Shown here one piece after another: positions 35,827-44,336 of a stretch of 64,000 bases of DNA; position 1 is the first letter of the stretch, and every line of letters starts with the position of its first letter. The notes under the pieces were generated by a model that was not told where the DNA came from, made no database searches, and was given only the letters and a program-made list of their open reading frames with translations. The DNA comes from Deltaproteobacteria bacterium (lineage in GTDB: Bacteria; Bdellovibrionota; Bdellovibrionia; Bdellovibrionales; Bdellovibrionaceae): assembly GCA_017302835.1 (NCBI GenBank), contig JAFLCC010000008.1, forward strand, positions 62,001 through 126,000. The letters are read 5' to 3'. Made by a program: the position numbers and the translations under genes.

Positions 35827-36588
35827 TTAATACTTTACGAGTCTTCCTGTGGCAAAAATCTGTCCTTCAAAGCCAAGTTGGTAATCAAAAGCAGCATCTT
35901 CCAGCTTGCCATTTGCAACTTGCAGCTGAATTAAACTCCTATTAGCTTGTGTCCATTGATCCCCATAGGCTCTTGCTTCAAAACCTTTACTGTCATTAAT
36001 AACCGAGACGACCATATCTAAAGGAAGTGGATTTCTCACAACGCCAACATCATAACCAACAGGGAATCCAAATAAGCCATAAAAAAAGTCAGTTGAAGAA
36101 GGCAAAGAATATCCATACCAATAATAGTTATTTGTTGAAGGATAAGCCGAAAAAGTTGCTTTAAGCCTTTGTGATTGGGTTTTATCAATTTGAATATTTA
36201 ATTGAAATTGCCCTTTAACCCAGCTATCACAAGAGTAAATACCTCCGCTATTTTCCGCCCGGTCACAAGTTCCCATAGATTTCTTAATAAATGACTTAAA
36301 TACAGTTGTGTTTGTGATATTTACATTTCTATAACTAAAGTTGTCAGAGACAAAGTTAATACTTGAAGCAAATCCTACTCCGTAGCCATTCCACTGTTGT
36401 CCGCTATTATTGTAACAAAATCCACCTGAAAAATAAGTGCCTGTGGGACAGCCATTGTTGTTAGCATAAACAGCTGCACCTGGATTGTAATACGGTGTTG
36501 GATCATTGCTGGATTTATTATTGCCACAAGATACAAGATACACGGTGGCAATAACTAAACCTATTAGAGATAATACTATTTGTTTCAT
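35827..36588 (-). CDS. Lipoprotein, function unknown
   Basis: This 253-residue protein has a lipoprotein signal with lipobox LVSC (Cys at about 21). An Asn/Tyr/Gly-rich, flexible segment follows (about 25-75), with a Cys pair in NGCPTGTYFSGGFCY. The remainder is beta-rich with two further Cys (GTCDRA, YSCDSW). GAGGTGAG lies just before the ATG. No known domain. Probably an outer-membrane-anchored surface or periplasmic protein. Confidence 0.65.
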   Translation of the reverse strand: MKQIVLSLIGLVIATVYLVSCGNNKSSNDPTPYYNPGAAVYANNNGCPTGTYFSGGFCYNNSGQQWNGYGVGFASSINFVSDNFSYRNVNITNTTVFKSFIKKSMGTCDRAENSGGIYSCDSWVKGQFQLNIQIDKTQSQRLKATFSAYPSTNNYYWYGYSLPSSTDFFYGLFGFPVGYDVGVVRNPLPLDMVVSVINDSKGFEARAYGDQWTQANRSLIQLQVANGKLEDAAFDYQLGFEGQIFATGRLVKY

Positions 36589-36737
36589 AACTCACCTCGC
36601 GTTCTTCTGGTTTAAGAAGGACTTTCAAATAGAAGGATGTTCATGAAATATGCCAGTTAGATCTATTCCAGTAGGATTTGGCCTGTTCTTTCTTAAGACA
36701 GTGACGGAAACTGTCTAATTTAGTTAAACACAAGGTC

Positions 36738-37307
36738 TTACCATTTATAGGTAAGACCAATGCTGGGACACATAAGGGTTTTCGTGTAGGAAACATCGGT
36801 TTGAATAGATGAAACTACTTTTTTTTTGGCCGCCGCAGTAAAGTAATTTAAACTGAAGTTTGCAGTAAAGCTGTCGGAAATTTCTGGTTTTACTCCCAAT
36901 TGTAACAAGTAATTGGTGCCCAGCCAATCTTCATCCGCGCTTCCCGTATTGAATGCAGTTTTTGTTTGAATCCCATAAGTCAGAGCCGCATAAACAAGTT
37001 GGGATTTCCCAAATTCATATCTAAAATAGGGACCCATATCTTGAGTTGTATAGTTAGCTTCTTGTTGGCTCAGCTCACTTTTGGTAAGAACGTTATACAA
37101 TCCCCAGCCAAAATAAAGTGATTTTTTATTATCGATACTAAATCCCAGATTAAAACTATAAAGTGATTTTGTAGATGCAGAGGACGTGGTTGTTTCAACG
37201 GTATTCTTATCCGTGAGTAAAATATAATCTAAATTCAGCACGGCTGATGAAAAGCAGTAAGTGTTTGTTAGAAATATAAACAGGAGCCATTTAAGAAAAA
37301 GCATCAT
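36738..37307 (-). CDS. Small outer-membrane beta-barrel protein
   Basis: This 189-residue protein has a signal peptide (about 1-21) followed by alternating hydrophobic/polar strands and ends in Trp (GLTYKW), the usual terminal aromatic of barrels assembled by BAM. Its size suggests an eight-stranded barrel. Its ATG overlaps the stop of the upstream MBL-fold gene (TAATG), so they form an operon. A perfect 7-bp stem-loop (36696-36716) lies beyond its end but without a U-tract. Confidence 0.7.
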   Translation of the reverse strand: MMLFLKWLLFIFLTNTYCFSSAVLNLDYILLTDKNTVETTTSSASTKSLYSFNLGFSIDNKKSLYFGWGLYNVLTKSELSQQEANYTTQDMGPYFRYEFGKSQLVYAALTYGIQTKTAFNTGSADEDWLGTNYLLQLGVKPEISDSFTANFSLNYFTAAAKKKVVSSIQTDVSYTKTLMCPSIGLTYKW

Positions 37308-38287
37308 TAAATTTTAATTTCTTGACCTTCATAGGCAAAATCCCAAAAGAACTCTGGAATGGTGTCATTACATTCCCTCGCATGATCAATTCGCCACTGA
37401 TAATACTCGCTTGTCTGTCTTTTTATATCCTGTACCTGTTGGATGGTTGCTCCCGGATCATGATGGGCAAACAGTACTTTCTTAATATCTTCTCTAAAAG
37501 CGATATCGATACCAATTTGGGCGGCACTGTGACCCCAGTTTGCTTTTTCTGCTAATTCAGGAAAAGTGTATTGAGCATCAAAATACATTAAGTCAGACTT
37601 TTGATAAAGAGGTAAATCATCGCCCAAATCTTCGCGACTGACCCGAGTTCCTTCGGTATCTACACAATGCGAATAGACTTTCCCCTGGCTTTCGACTCTT
37701 AACCCCCAACAGGCATCGGGATGATCTAATAAATAGGGTGTGATTGTCATATCATTTATTTTAAAGGGCTTTCTTGGTTCTAAGATATGGAAATGAATTT
37801 TAGAAACAAGTTGCTCAAAGGGAACCGGAAAATAAGGTTTTTTAAAAACACCGCGAATCAAAGCCTCAATATCTTTTTGGACACCATAATAATGAATTTG
37901 CGTCCCAGAAACGAAATGAGGAGTAAAAAAAGGTAGGCCCATAACATGGTCCCAATGGAAGTGAGTCATATAAATGTGAAAGGGACCTTTCACAGGAACA
38001 TAGGTTCCACTCATTATTTTCTCACTTAAGGTTCTGATTCCCGTTCCACCATCAATAATTAATTGAGTTTTTAAGGAGCTAACCTCAACGCACGTAGTGC
38101 CCGTTCCATAACCACCCACATTGGGAATATCAGAAGAAGAAATCAGTTGATTCAATTTGGTTAGATCATTTTTTGCACCAGGCGCAAGCTCTTTCACCAC
38201 TTTTTCAATATGGTTCGACCATCCTTGCGGTGACAAGGAAGATGGTAAAGATCCTCTAACTCCCCAAAACTTAACACTTAATGACAT
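37307..38287 (-). CDS. Metallo-beta-lactamase-fold hydrolase (GVRGSLP type)
   Basis: This protein of about 326 residues has the MBL metal motif THFHWDHVMGLPFF (HxHxDH), further His in HPDACWG, SHCVDTEG and FAHHDPG, and the opening KFWGVRGSLPSS, which marks a branch related to RNase Z and phosphoribosyl-cyclic-phosphate phosphodiesterases. A phosphodiesterase is the likeliest activity; the substrate is unknown. The ATG at 38287 opens the conserved domain; an upstream ATG at 38326 would add 13 hydrophobic residues. Confidence 0.8.
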   Translation of the reverse strand: MSLSVKFWGVRGSLPSSLSPQGWSNHIEKVVKELAPGAKNDLTKLNQLISSSDIPNVGGYGTGTTCVEVSSLKTQLIIDGGTGIRTLSEKIMSGTYVPVKGPFHIYMTHFHWDHVMGLPFFTPHFVSGTQIHYYGVQKDIEALIRGVFKKPYFPVPFEQLVSKIHFHILEPRKPFKINDMTITPYLLDHPDACWGLRVESQGKVYSHCVDTEGTRVSREDLGDDLPLYQKSDLMYFDAQYTFPELAEKANWGHSAAQIGIDIAFREDIKKVLFAHHDPGATIQQVQDIKRQTSEYYQWRIDHARECNDTIPEFFWDFAYEGQEIKI

Positions 38288-38556
38288 CCCAGACAGGATT
38301 CCATGACAAATTATCAACAGCAACAATTATTTTCCAAACTAGATAAACAAATTAAATCAGATAAAATTCTTAGACCAAGGACTTGGGGGAGCGAAATTTA
38401 ATTCAACCCAATGGCTAGATGTAAAAACTGAATAGAAATTAAATTTTAAACTGGAACGAAATTCATATAAAATGAAAAAAGGTTTGATGGTGTTTTTGTA
38501 AATTGATTTAAAAAAATATTAAATTAAATGTAGAAAAATGTTAGAAAAGGGGAGTT

Positions 38557-39354
38557 ATGTTGAAGGTGCTAGTACTTATTTTATTCGTTATCGTTTTTTC
38601 AAAACCTTCATTAGCTCAGAATACCGGACCTAAAAACTCAATTTCAAATTACATTGGAACGGGCGAAAATGCAAGAAGACAGAGAGAGGAGCGGCAAAAA
38701 ATAGAGGAACAAAAGGTGGCGTCTGAGAAATTGGAGACCGAGAATAAAAAAAAGCAAGAAGAATATAATAATTTAGCGGAAGAATTGAATACTAAAAATA
38801 AACAAATCAATTCGTTTTTCACTAAAATTAAAAAATGTGAGGCCTCGAGAAATAAAAGTCTTGATCTTCAGTTTACTGCTTGCGGCGGAAAATCAACTGA
38901 ACAATATACGAATGAGCAAAAACAATTACTGAATTTTGCAGTTAAATCTCAATCAAATATAAAATTTAAATATGATAAGTTTGTAACAGAAAATACAGGG
39001 TCTAGAGAAGGCAACTACGTGCCAATAGAGATAGTAGATACTACCGACGCTATGAAATATTATGCCAACCCAAATTCAGTAAATCAACCTGCAGTAAATT
39101 CGGATTCAGGCGCAAATTCACAATCGACTTTAGAGCAAAGAGTCGCGGCGTTAGAAAAAGAAATTAGGAGGTTAAAGGAATTCATAAAAAAGAATATCGG
39201 TGAAAATAAGGATTCAATTTGTCAGAAGGTTTCAAGTTGCCCACAAATATCAAATTTAAAGGAAAAAGTAGATGCAATTAATGTAATAGCAAATCCCCGA
39301 GGTGAAAACAGTTCTGGTGGTGGTCCTAGCCCGCCACCACAAATGACTAAATAG
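38557..39354 (+). CDS. Exported coiled-coil protein, function unknown
   Basis: This 265-residue protein has a signal peptide (about 1-20, ending SLAQ), two charged coiled-coil segments (about 45-95 and 190-215), four or more Cys in the mature part and a Pro/Gly-rich tail (GGGPSPPPQ). AGGGGAG lies just before the ATG. It stands alone between minus-strand genes. No domain recognised; a YbgF-like trimerising or envelope-spanning role is possible but unproven. Confidence 0.6.
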   Translation: MLKVLVLILFVIVFSKPSLAQNTGPKNSISNYIGTGENARRQREERQKIEEQKVASEKLETENKKKQEEYNNLAEELNTKNKQINSFFTKIKKCEASRNKSLDLQFTACGGKSTEQYTNEQKQLLNFAVKSQSNIKFKYDKFVTENTGSREGNYVPIEIVDTTDAMKYYANPNSVNQPAVNSDSGANSQSTLEQRVAALEKEIRRLKEFIKKNIGENKDSICQKVSSCPQISNLKEKVDAINVIANPRGENSSGGGPSPPPQMTK

Positions 39355-39384
39355 CCGTTAGTACCTTACCTGATAAATTAACCT

Positions 39385-39993
39385 CTAGTTTGTTTTAGAG
39401 AATTCTAAATTGTAGCCTAAATAAGAGTAAAATTCGTAGTTGTTGAGGTTGATTCCGTCTAGGGATTTGTTGTAAAATTTGATGGATTTTATGATCCAGT
39501 GTTGTGGCCAGAAATCGTCAAAATTTCTGAGTTCATAGCGTGTGTTTTGATCGATAAAATTTTTATCGGTGGGGGATTTTTCAAAAATTTGATTTAAATT
39601 CAGGGTCAAATTATCACAGGTTGTTTGGGCCAGGATTATTGGCGGTTCACCGCTGAGGGCTATTTTGATGGCTTGTAATTGAATTTCAGCATAAGGAAAA
39701 GTTTGGCAGAGGGTCATGTTATTTCCGTCGATTTGTCTAAAAATCAAATTTGGAAATTCAAAAGAGAGAGTTTGATTTTCATTTCTCCAATTAAATTCAG
39801 ATAAGAGATTTCTTTTTATTTTCTTTGCGTTGTTTATCATATCTTCAGGGCTGTAATAGGGATAAGACTCATTTTCTTGAAGACTTGTGGTGATGGCTGC
39901 GGGGTGCCGTTGGCTGTATTTGTGGAGGTAATAAAATAAAACATTAAAAGTAAACAGAAGGATGGCAATAAGGATTTTTTTTCTGAGCTTCAT
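39385..39993 (-). CDS. Membrane-anchored protein of an unnamed CQxF/WPxxW family
   Basis: This 202-residue protein has one N-terminal membrane segment (about 5-25) and a beta-rich exterior domain. It carries CQTF, a second Cys about 30 residues on, and FWPQHW near 160. The product of 13386-14006 has the same order and spacing. Its ATG follows the stop codon of the matrixin-type protease gene with no gap, so the two are translationally linked. A function tied to the neighbouring protease (inhibitor, immunity or maturation partner) is inferred only from this repeated association. Confidence 0.65.
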   Translation of the reverse strand: MKLRKKILIAILLFTFNVLFYYLHKYSQRHPAAITTSLQENESYPYYSPEDMINNAKKIKRNLLSEFNWRNENQTLSFEFPNLIFRQIDGNNMTLCQTFPYAEIQLQAIKIALSGEPPIILAQTTCDNLTLNLNQIFEKSPTDKNFIDQNTRYELRNFDDFWPQHWIIKSIKFYNKSLDGINLNNYEFYSYLGYNLEFSKTN

Positions 39994-40650
39994 TTAGTAC
40001 TCACATTTCAAAGATTTTAAATCTATTGGTGAAATTTCTAATCTTAAAAAGGCAGCCGCCAGGGTTGGCCACATGACGGTAGGTTTGATGCTCATGTGTT
40101 TAAGACCTAAGACGTGCCCCAGTTCGTGAATTATTAGGCTTTCAAAATTTACTTGGACTGAGTTTTGTGGAGTTGTGGTATAAAACTCATAATCTTTTGC
40201 ATTTATTTTGATATCTGCTTCGGTAATAAGAGGTCCCAAATAGGTCAAAATAGTGAGTGCTTGTTGAGATTTATGATTCTCGCTCCAGTCTTTTGACCAG
40301 TAAACAGAGTTTACTTTATCACTGCTGGGTTTTAAAGAAGTGGATTGATTTGATTGTTGAAATTCAAAAAGTTTTTTTCCAGATGCCTTTTCCCATTTTT
40401 CACTGGCGGAGGAAATAATGGGTATCATGTCCCCCGGAATAGAGGAATCAAGGAAGAGTTTTATTGGCAAATTGGATTTCCAAGAAACCCGTTCACCAAA
40501 TTCATTTTGAATATAGCCGCAACCTTCTTGAGCTTGAGTGGCGAGATCTGTTTTAGATTCAGGACCTAAAACTAAATTTTTTTGGCAAGAAATCATGCAC
40601 AAAAAAATAGAAATATGAATTAATGAAAGTTTGATGGAATGTCGCCTCAT
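39994..40650 (-). CDS. Matrixin-like zinc metalloprotease lipoprotein
   Basis: This protein of about 218 residues has a lipoprotein signal with lipobox MISC, then a metzincin catalytic domain. The zinc site is HELGHVLGLKH (HExxHxxGxxH) and the Met-turn is PTVMWP, as in M10 matrixins. The compact domain (about 60-218) lacks a recognisable pro-domain. The ATG at 40650 starts the signal peptide; an upstream ATG at 40683 overlaps a TATAAT on this strand (40682-40687) that may be the -10. It is the first gene of a pair with the WPxxW-family protein. Confidence 0.8.
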   Translation of the reverse strand: MRRHSIKLSLIHISIFLCMISCQKNLVLGPESKTDLATQAQEGCGYIQNEFGERVSWKSNLPIKLFLDSSIPGDMIPIISSASEKWEKASGKKLFEFQQSNQSTSLKPSSDKVNSVYWSKDWSENHKSQQALTILTYLGPLITEADIKINAKDYEFYTTTPQNSVQVNFESLIIHELGHVLGLKHMSIKPTVMWPTLAAAFLRLEISPIDLKSLKCEY

Positions 40651-40787
40651 TTGTGATTTCTTATCGGTAAAATGATTCCACATTATAAGTCCGATTTTGT
40701 AAAAATTGTCATTGGAGTCAAAATATCCAAAATGATATTCTCGGCCTTTGACTAACTAGCTAATAATATTCATGTTTTGGAGTCCGT

Positions 40788-42149
40788 TTGGCCCAATCTG
40801 ATGGATCAGAAATTGCAGCAAAACTTTGCGAAAGAGAGGCCTGGTTCGTTTGGGCACCGTTTATTATGAAACTAGAGCTTAAAAGGTATAACAATATTGT
40901 TGCTTTTAAAATGAAAGGGAAGGCTGATACGGCTCTTGCTTTTCACGAGGATAATTTGGAAGTCGCTCAGATTTCTGATGAGCTGTTCTCTGAGTTAGAG
41001 AAAAAAAACTACGATGAGCTTGTTGCTTGGAGTCGCCGTAAAGAGGTTTTACCAGCTCACCCCAAGAATAATAAAATTAAAAGCGTGAATATCAATGTCA
41101 CCCAGATATGTAATTTGCACTGTCTCTATTGTGCCGCTGGTGGAGATGGATCTTATGGTGATCCAGTTAAAAATATAAGCATCGAAAAAACGCTGCCTCA
41201 GTTGAAATTTTTTTTAGACAAATTAGAAAAGGGGGAGCGTTTTCATATTAGTTTTTTAGGTGGAGAACCATTGCTTTATCCTGAAGGGATTTCACTTATT
41301 GCGGAGTATGCAAGTCAATACGCCGAAGCCAAAGCGCTAAATTTAACGATGAAAATAACGACAAATGGAACGCTTTTAAATGAATCCATAGTGTCCCTTT
41401 TAAAGAAGCATAAACCCACTCTAGTGATAAGTATGGATGGGCCCCCAGAAATAAATGATAAATTGCGGCCTCAAAAAAACTCTCATTCGACATCAATGCA
41501 AATGGTTTCAAATTTGGATAGATTATTTATGATAAAGTCAGAATTGGGTGTTTTAGGAGTTCATGCGGTTTTTTCTGAAAAAAATCTTGAAGTTGTGAAG
41601 GCCTATAAATATTTTTCAGAGTTTCCTTTTGATTTTTATGATTTTATGTTTTCGGTTTCTGAAAACAATCCAACTAGCAATCATGAATACATGGAACAAA
41701 TGGAGCAAGTGGCAGAGTTAGCTTGGGAAAAGGGATCTGAAAAAGAACTTAGAAAAATTTATATTTTTGATCATTATTTTGATCTTTTAGATAATCAAAA
41801 AAGATTAGAAAATCATTGTGGTTTAGGAAAAACACTTGCAGTGATCGACGCCAGAAATAGAATATACAACTGTCCTTGGACGATAGGTCAAAAACAAGAT
41901 CAGATAGGGCAAGATTTGCAAATCAATCAAGAAAAGTTAATTGAAAACTATTCAAATAGCTTGATAGACCGGAACCAGTGCCATCAGTGCTGGGCAAAAT
42001 ATCTTTGCGGTGGAGGGTGTTCTTACATTCACAAATCTACGTATTCTGACAAAGAAGTCGTAAAAAATGATCTTTTTTGTGAAAGAACAAGGTATGTTTC
42101 AGCATTAGCTATATATTATTTTTCAAAGAGCAGAGATTTAATGACTTGA
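40788..42149 (+). CDS. Radical SAM/SPASM enzyme, probable peptide maturase
   Basis: This 453-residue enzyme has the radical SAM cluster motif C108-x3-C112-x2-C115 (CNLHCLYC), a SAM-binding FLGGEPL segment and a complete SPASM region: a Cys pair (CGLGKT...YNC) and C398-x2-C401-x5-C407-x3-C411 followed by C431. The stretches CNLHCLYCAAGGDGSYG and CHQCWAKYLCGGGC resemble thioether-forming maturases (SCIFF/ranthipeptide and QhpD types). The first 85 residues could fold as a peptide-recognition domain. It starts at TTG with GGAG 5 nt upstream. Two tiny ORFs follow at once, which supports peptide modification. Anaerobic sulfatase maturation is the main alternative, but no sulfatase is nearby. Confidence 0.82.
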   Translation: MAQSDGSEIAAKLCEREAWFVWAPFIMKLELKRYNNIVAFKMKGKADTALAFHEDNLEVAQISDELFSELEKKNYDELVAWSRRKEVLPAHPKNNKIKSVNINVTQICNLHCLYCAAGGDGSYGDPVKNISIEKTLPQLKFFLDKLEKGERFHISFLGGEPLLYPEGISLIAEYASQYAEAKALNLTMKITTNGTLLNESIVSLLKKHKPTLVISMDGPPEINDKLRPQKNSHSTSMQMVSNLDRLFMIKSELGVLGVHAVFSEKNLEVVKAYKYFSEFPFDFYDFMFSVSENNPTSNHEYMEQMEQVAELAWEKGSEKELRKIYIFDHYFDLLDNQKRLENHCGLGKTLAVIDARNRIYNCPWTIGQKQDQIGQDLQINQEKLIENYSNSLIDRNQCHQCWAKYLCGGGCSYIHKSTYSDKEVVKNDLFCERTRYVSALAIYYFSKSRDLMT

Positions 42150-42159
42150 AGGTGGAATA

Positions 42160-42249
42160 ATGCTAGGATCACTTTGTAGGAATCGCTATGTAGAGACCGA
42201 GAAAGAGACAAAGATAGAAATCTTTCTGAAAAGCAGGGAAAATCTATGA
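42160..42249 (+). CDS. Tiny ORF (29 residues) between the radical SAM gene and the 64-residue peptide gene
   Basis: The ATG at 42160 is preceded by AAGGTGG overlapping the radical SAM stop, a good Shine-Dalgarno. The product starts MLGSLCRNRYVE, has a single Cys at position 6 and a charged helical remainder. Its TGA overlaps the ATG of the next ORF (ATGA at 42246-42249), which argues that it is really translated. It may be a peptide substrate of the upstream enzyme or a short leader peptide that couples translation. Too short for homology-based confidence. Confidence 0.45.
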   Translation: MLGSLCRNRYVETEKETKIEIFLKSRENL

Positions 42250-42440
42250 TAGAACGAATAATGGAACAATTAGCAGAACCAGAATCAAAACAAAAAGAGA
42301 AGAGCTTAAATTCTGATGTTTTATCTGATGTTATATCTGTTAGACATATCCATCAGGTTAAACCTCTTAAAGATCAGAGACACTCAAAGTCCAAAACTTT
42401 AAATGTTAAGGGCGGCGAGGGTTGTTTGCCAATAAGATAG
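42246..42440 (+). CDS. 64-residue peptide, candidate radical-SAM substrate (RiPP precursor-like)
   Basis: The product has an acidic/basic, Leu-rich N-terminal part resembling a leader (MIERIMEQLAEPE, LNSDVLSDVISV) and a Lys/His-rich middle. It ends VKGGEGCLPIR, with the only Cys at residue 60 just after a Gly-Gly. GGGA precedes the ATG, which overlaps the preceding tiny ORF. The sensor kinase starts 6 nt after its stop. A leader, Gly-Gly and single-Cys core after a SPASM enzyme is what a thioether-modified peptide would look like, but the peptide belongs to no family I recognise, and a non-RiPP small regulator is possible. Confidence 0.55.
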   Translation: MIERIMEQLAEPESKQKEKSLNSDVLSDVISVRHIHQVKPLKDQRHSKSKTLNVKGGEGCLPIR

Positions 42441-42446
42441 GTTCAG

Positions 42447-44312
42447 ATGGCTTTACCACCATCTCCAATTCCAAGAGAATCACAATGGGAAAAAATTAAG
42501 TTTTTATCAGTGATCTTGTTTAGGGTGGCTTTAGCTACAGGTCTGGCCCTTTTTATAGTGCAAATTAAGTTAGATTTTTTTGAATCTTATTTGTATGACA
42601 TGAGAGTTCGATGGAGTCCGTCCAGCAATCCTACTGGCGCTATTCAAATCGTTGAAGTGACGCCTGAAAGCGTCGAGTATTTTAAAGGAATTCCAAAAGC
42701 AGAACATCATAAGAAGGTCATGGACTTGCTTTACGAATACAAACCCAAAGCGGTAGTCTATGACATCGGTATTGATGAAATCTTGGGTTCAGATCAAAGT
42801 AAAAAAAGTTTTGCGAAATCTTTAGAAAAATTTAATCAATTTTTTGTGATCACAAATTTTCTTGAGATGCGCGGGGAAGAAGGGAAATTAAAACTTGCTG
42901 AACCTTATGAAAAAATAAAACTTTTTTCAGGTCCGAAAAGCTCTGATACGGCTAATTTTGCAAAAGATGGGGTGACTCGTCGGATGATGATTAACTATCA
43001 AGATCAAATGATGATACATCCTTTTCTTGCCAGTCAAATCAATCCAGATGTTTCTGATAAAAATAAAATAAAAGGATTGTTTTCTTTTTTGGAAACAGAT
43101 CAGGTGTATATCCGTTTCCGACCTACGGGAACCTATCCAAAAATCTCCTTTCATGAGGTGGCTAAAAGTTTAGTGTCGCCTTCCGTTTTTAAAGACAAGA
43201 TAGTGTTGATTGGTCATAATTTGGAACTATCTGAAAAAGATTACTTAATGACTCCCTATTCAAGATCGACAATTGCCATGACCACAACGGAAATGCACGC
43301 AAACATGATAGACACCTTAATATTGAATAATGCGATTACCAAGGCACCTCAATATATTAATATCTTTTCGACAATTTTAATTTCGATAATCACCGTTTAT
43401 ATAGTGTTTACGGTAAGTCCAGCTATGGGTTTGTTTATCATCGTCTTATTGTTTGGATTCTATTTAATATTTGCCTATTTTCTGTTTTGGCCTTTTGGGT
43501 ATTGGATTTCTATGGCGCACCAATTGTTGGCCATTTTTCTTTGCTATTATTTCTTTATTCCTTACCGTTTGATTATTGAAAATAGGCGTAGCTGGGAATA
43601 TTACCAAAAAAATAAACTATTACATCAAGTGGAAGAGTTAAAGACTAATTTTATTTCGATGATGTCCCATGATTTAAAAACGCCAATTGCCCGCATTAAG
43701 GGAATGACGGATGTTATTTTAAACGATGCTCATGCTGTGACAAATAATCAAAGAGACGCCTTGGATACGATCAGGACTTCCAGCGATGATTTATTGAGGT
43801 TTATAAATTCTATCTTAAATTATGCGAAGATTGAATCCCAAGGGGTCGACCTTCATTTGCAATCTAAAGATCCCAATGCGCTGATCTCAGAGGTCATAAA
43901 AAAACACGAGTTTTTAGCTAAAGTAAAAAAAATTCGTATACTGACAGAGCTGGAGCCTTTATTTCCTATAAAAATCGATCCCGAACTTATCAAACAAGTG
44001 TTTTCCAATTTAATAGAGAATGCCATTAAGTACTCACCTGATGAGACGACGATTACTATTAGCACTTCAGAAAATTCTGGATATGTGGTCGTAAAGATTT
44101 CAGATCAAGGGGGTGGTATCGCGGTCCAAGATTTGCCTAACTTGTTTATGAAGTTTTATAGAAGTGCTAATGCCAAGAGTTCGCCAGTAAAAGGGTCAGG
44201 ATTGGGCTTGTATCTGGCTAAATATTTTACAGAACTGCATAATGGTAAAATTTTTGTTGAATCTACCTATGGTAAAGGAACAGATTTTATAGTAGAATTA
44301 CCTCAAATTTAA
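42447..44312 (+). CDS. CHASE2-domain sensor histidine kinase
   Basis: This 621-residue membrane kinase has an N-terminal membrane segment (about 20-42), an extracytoplasmic CHASE2 sensor (about 45-290, opening with YDMRVRW), three further membrane segments (about 300-375), then HisKA (SHDLKTPIARIKG, phospho-His) and HATPase (NLIENAIKYS, ISDQGGGIA, GSGLGLYL). It lies 6 nt after the 64-residue peptide gene and 24 nt before a sigma-54 response regulator, so kinase and regulator are almost certainly partners. CHASE2 ligands are generally unknown. Confidence 0.9.
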   Translation: MALPPSPIPRESQWEKIKFLSVILFRVALATGLALFIVQIKLDFFESYLYDMRVRWSPSSNPTGAIQIVEVTPESVEYFKGIPKAEHHKKVMDLLYEYKPKAVVYDIGIDEILGSDQSKKSFAKSLEKFNQFFVITNFLEMRGEEGKLKLAEPYEKIKLFSGPKSSDTANFAKDGVTRRMMINYQDQMMIHPFLASQINPDVSDKNKIKGLFSFLETDQVYIRFRPTGTYPKISFHEVAKSLVSPSVFKDKIVLIGHNLELSEKDYLMTPYSRSTIAMTTTEMHANMIDTLILNNAITKAPQYINIFSTILISIITVYIVFTVSPAMGLFIIVLLFGFYLIFAYFLFWPFGYWISMAHQLLAIFLCYYFFIPYRLIIENRRSWEYYQKNKLLHQVEELKTNFISMMSHDLKTPIARIKGMTDVILNDAHAVTNNQRDALDTIRTSSDDLLRFINSILNYAKIESQGVDLHLQSKDPNALISEVIKKHEFLAKVKKIRILTELEPLFPIKIDPELIKQVFSNLIENAIKYSPDETTITISTSENSGYVVVKISDQGGGIAVQDLPNLFMKFYRSANAKSSPVKGSGLGLYLAKYFTELHNGKIFVESTYGKGTDFIVELPQI

Positions 44313-44336
44313 AATGGAGCTGAAAAGGAGTCTACA

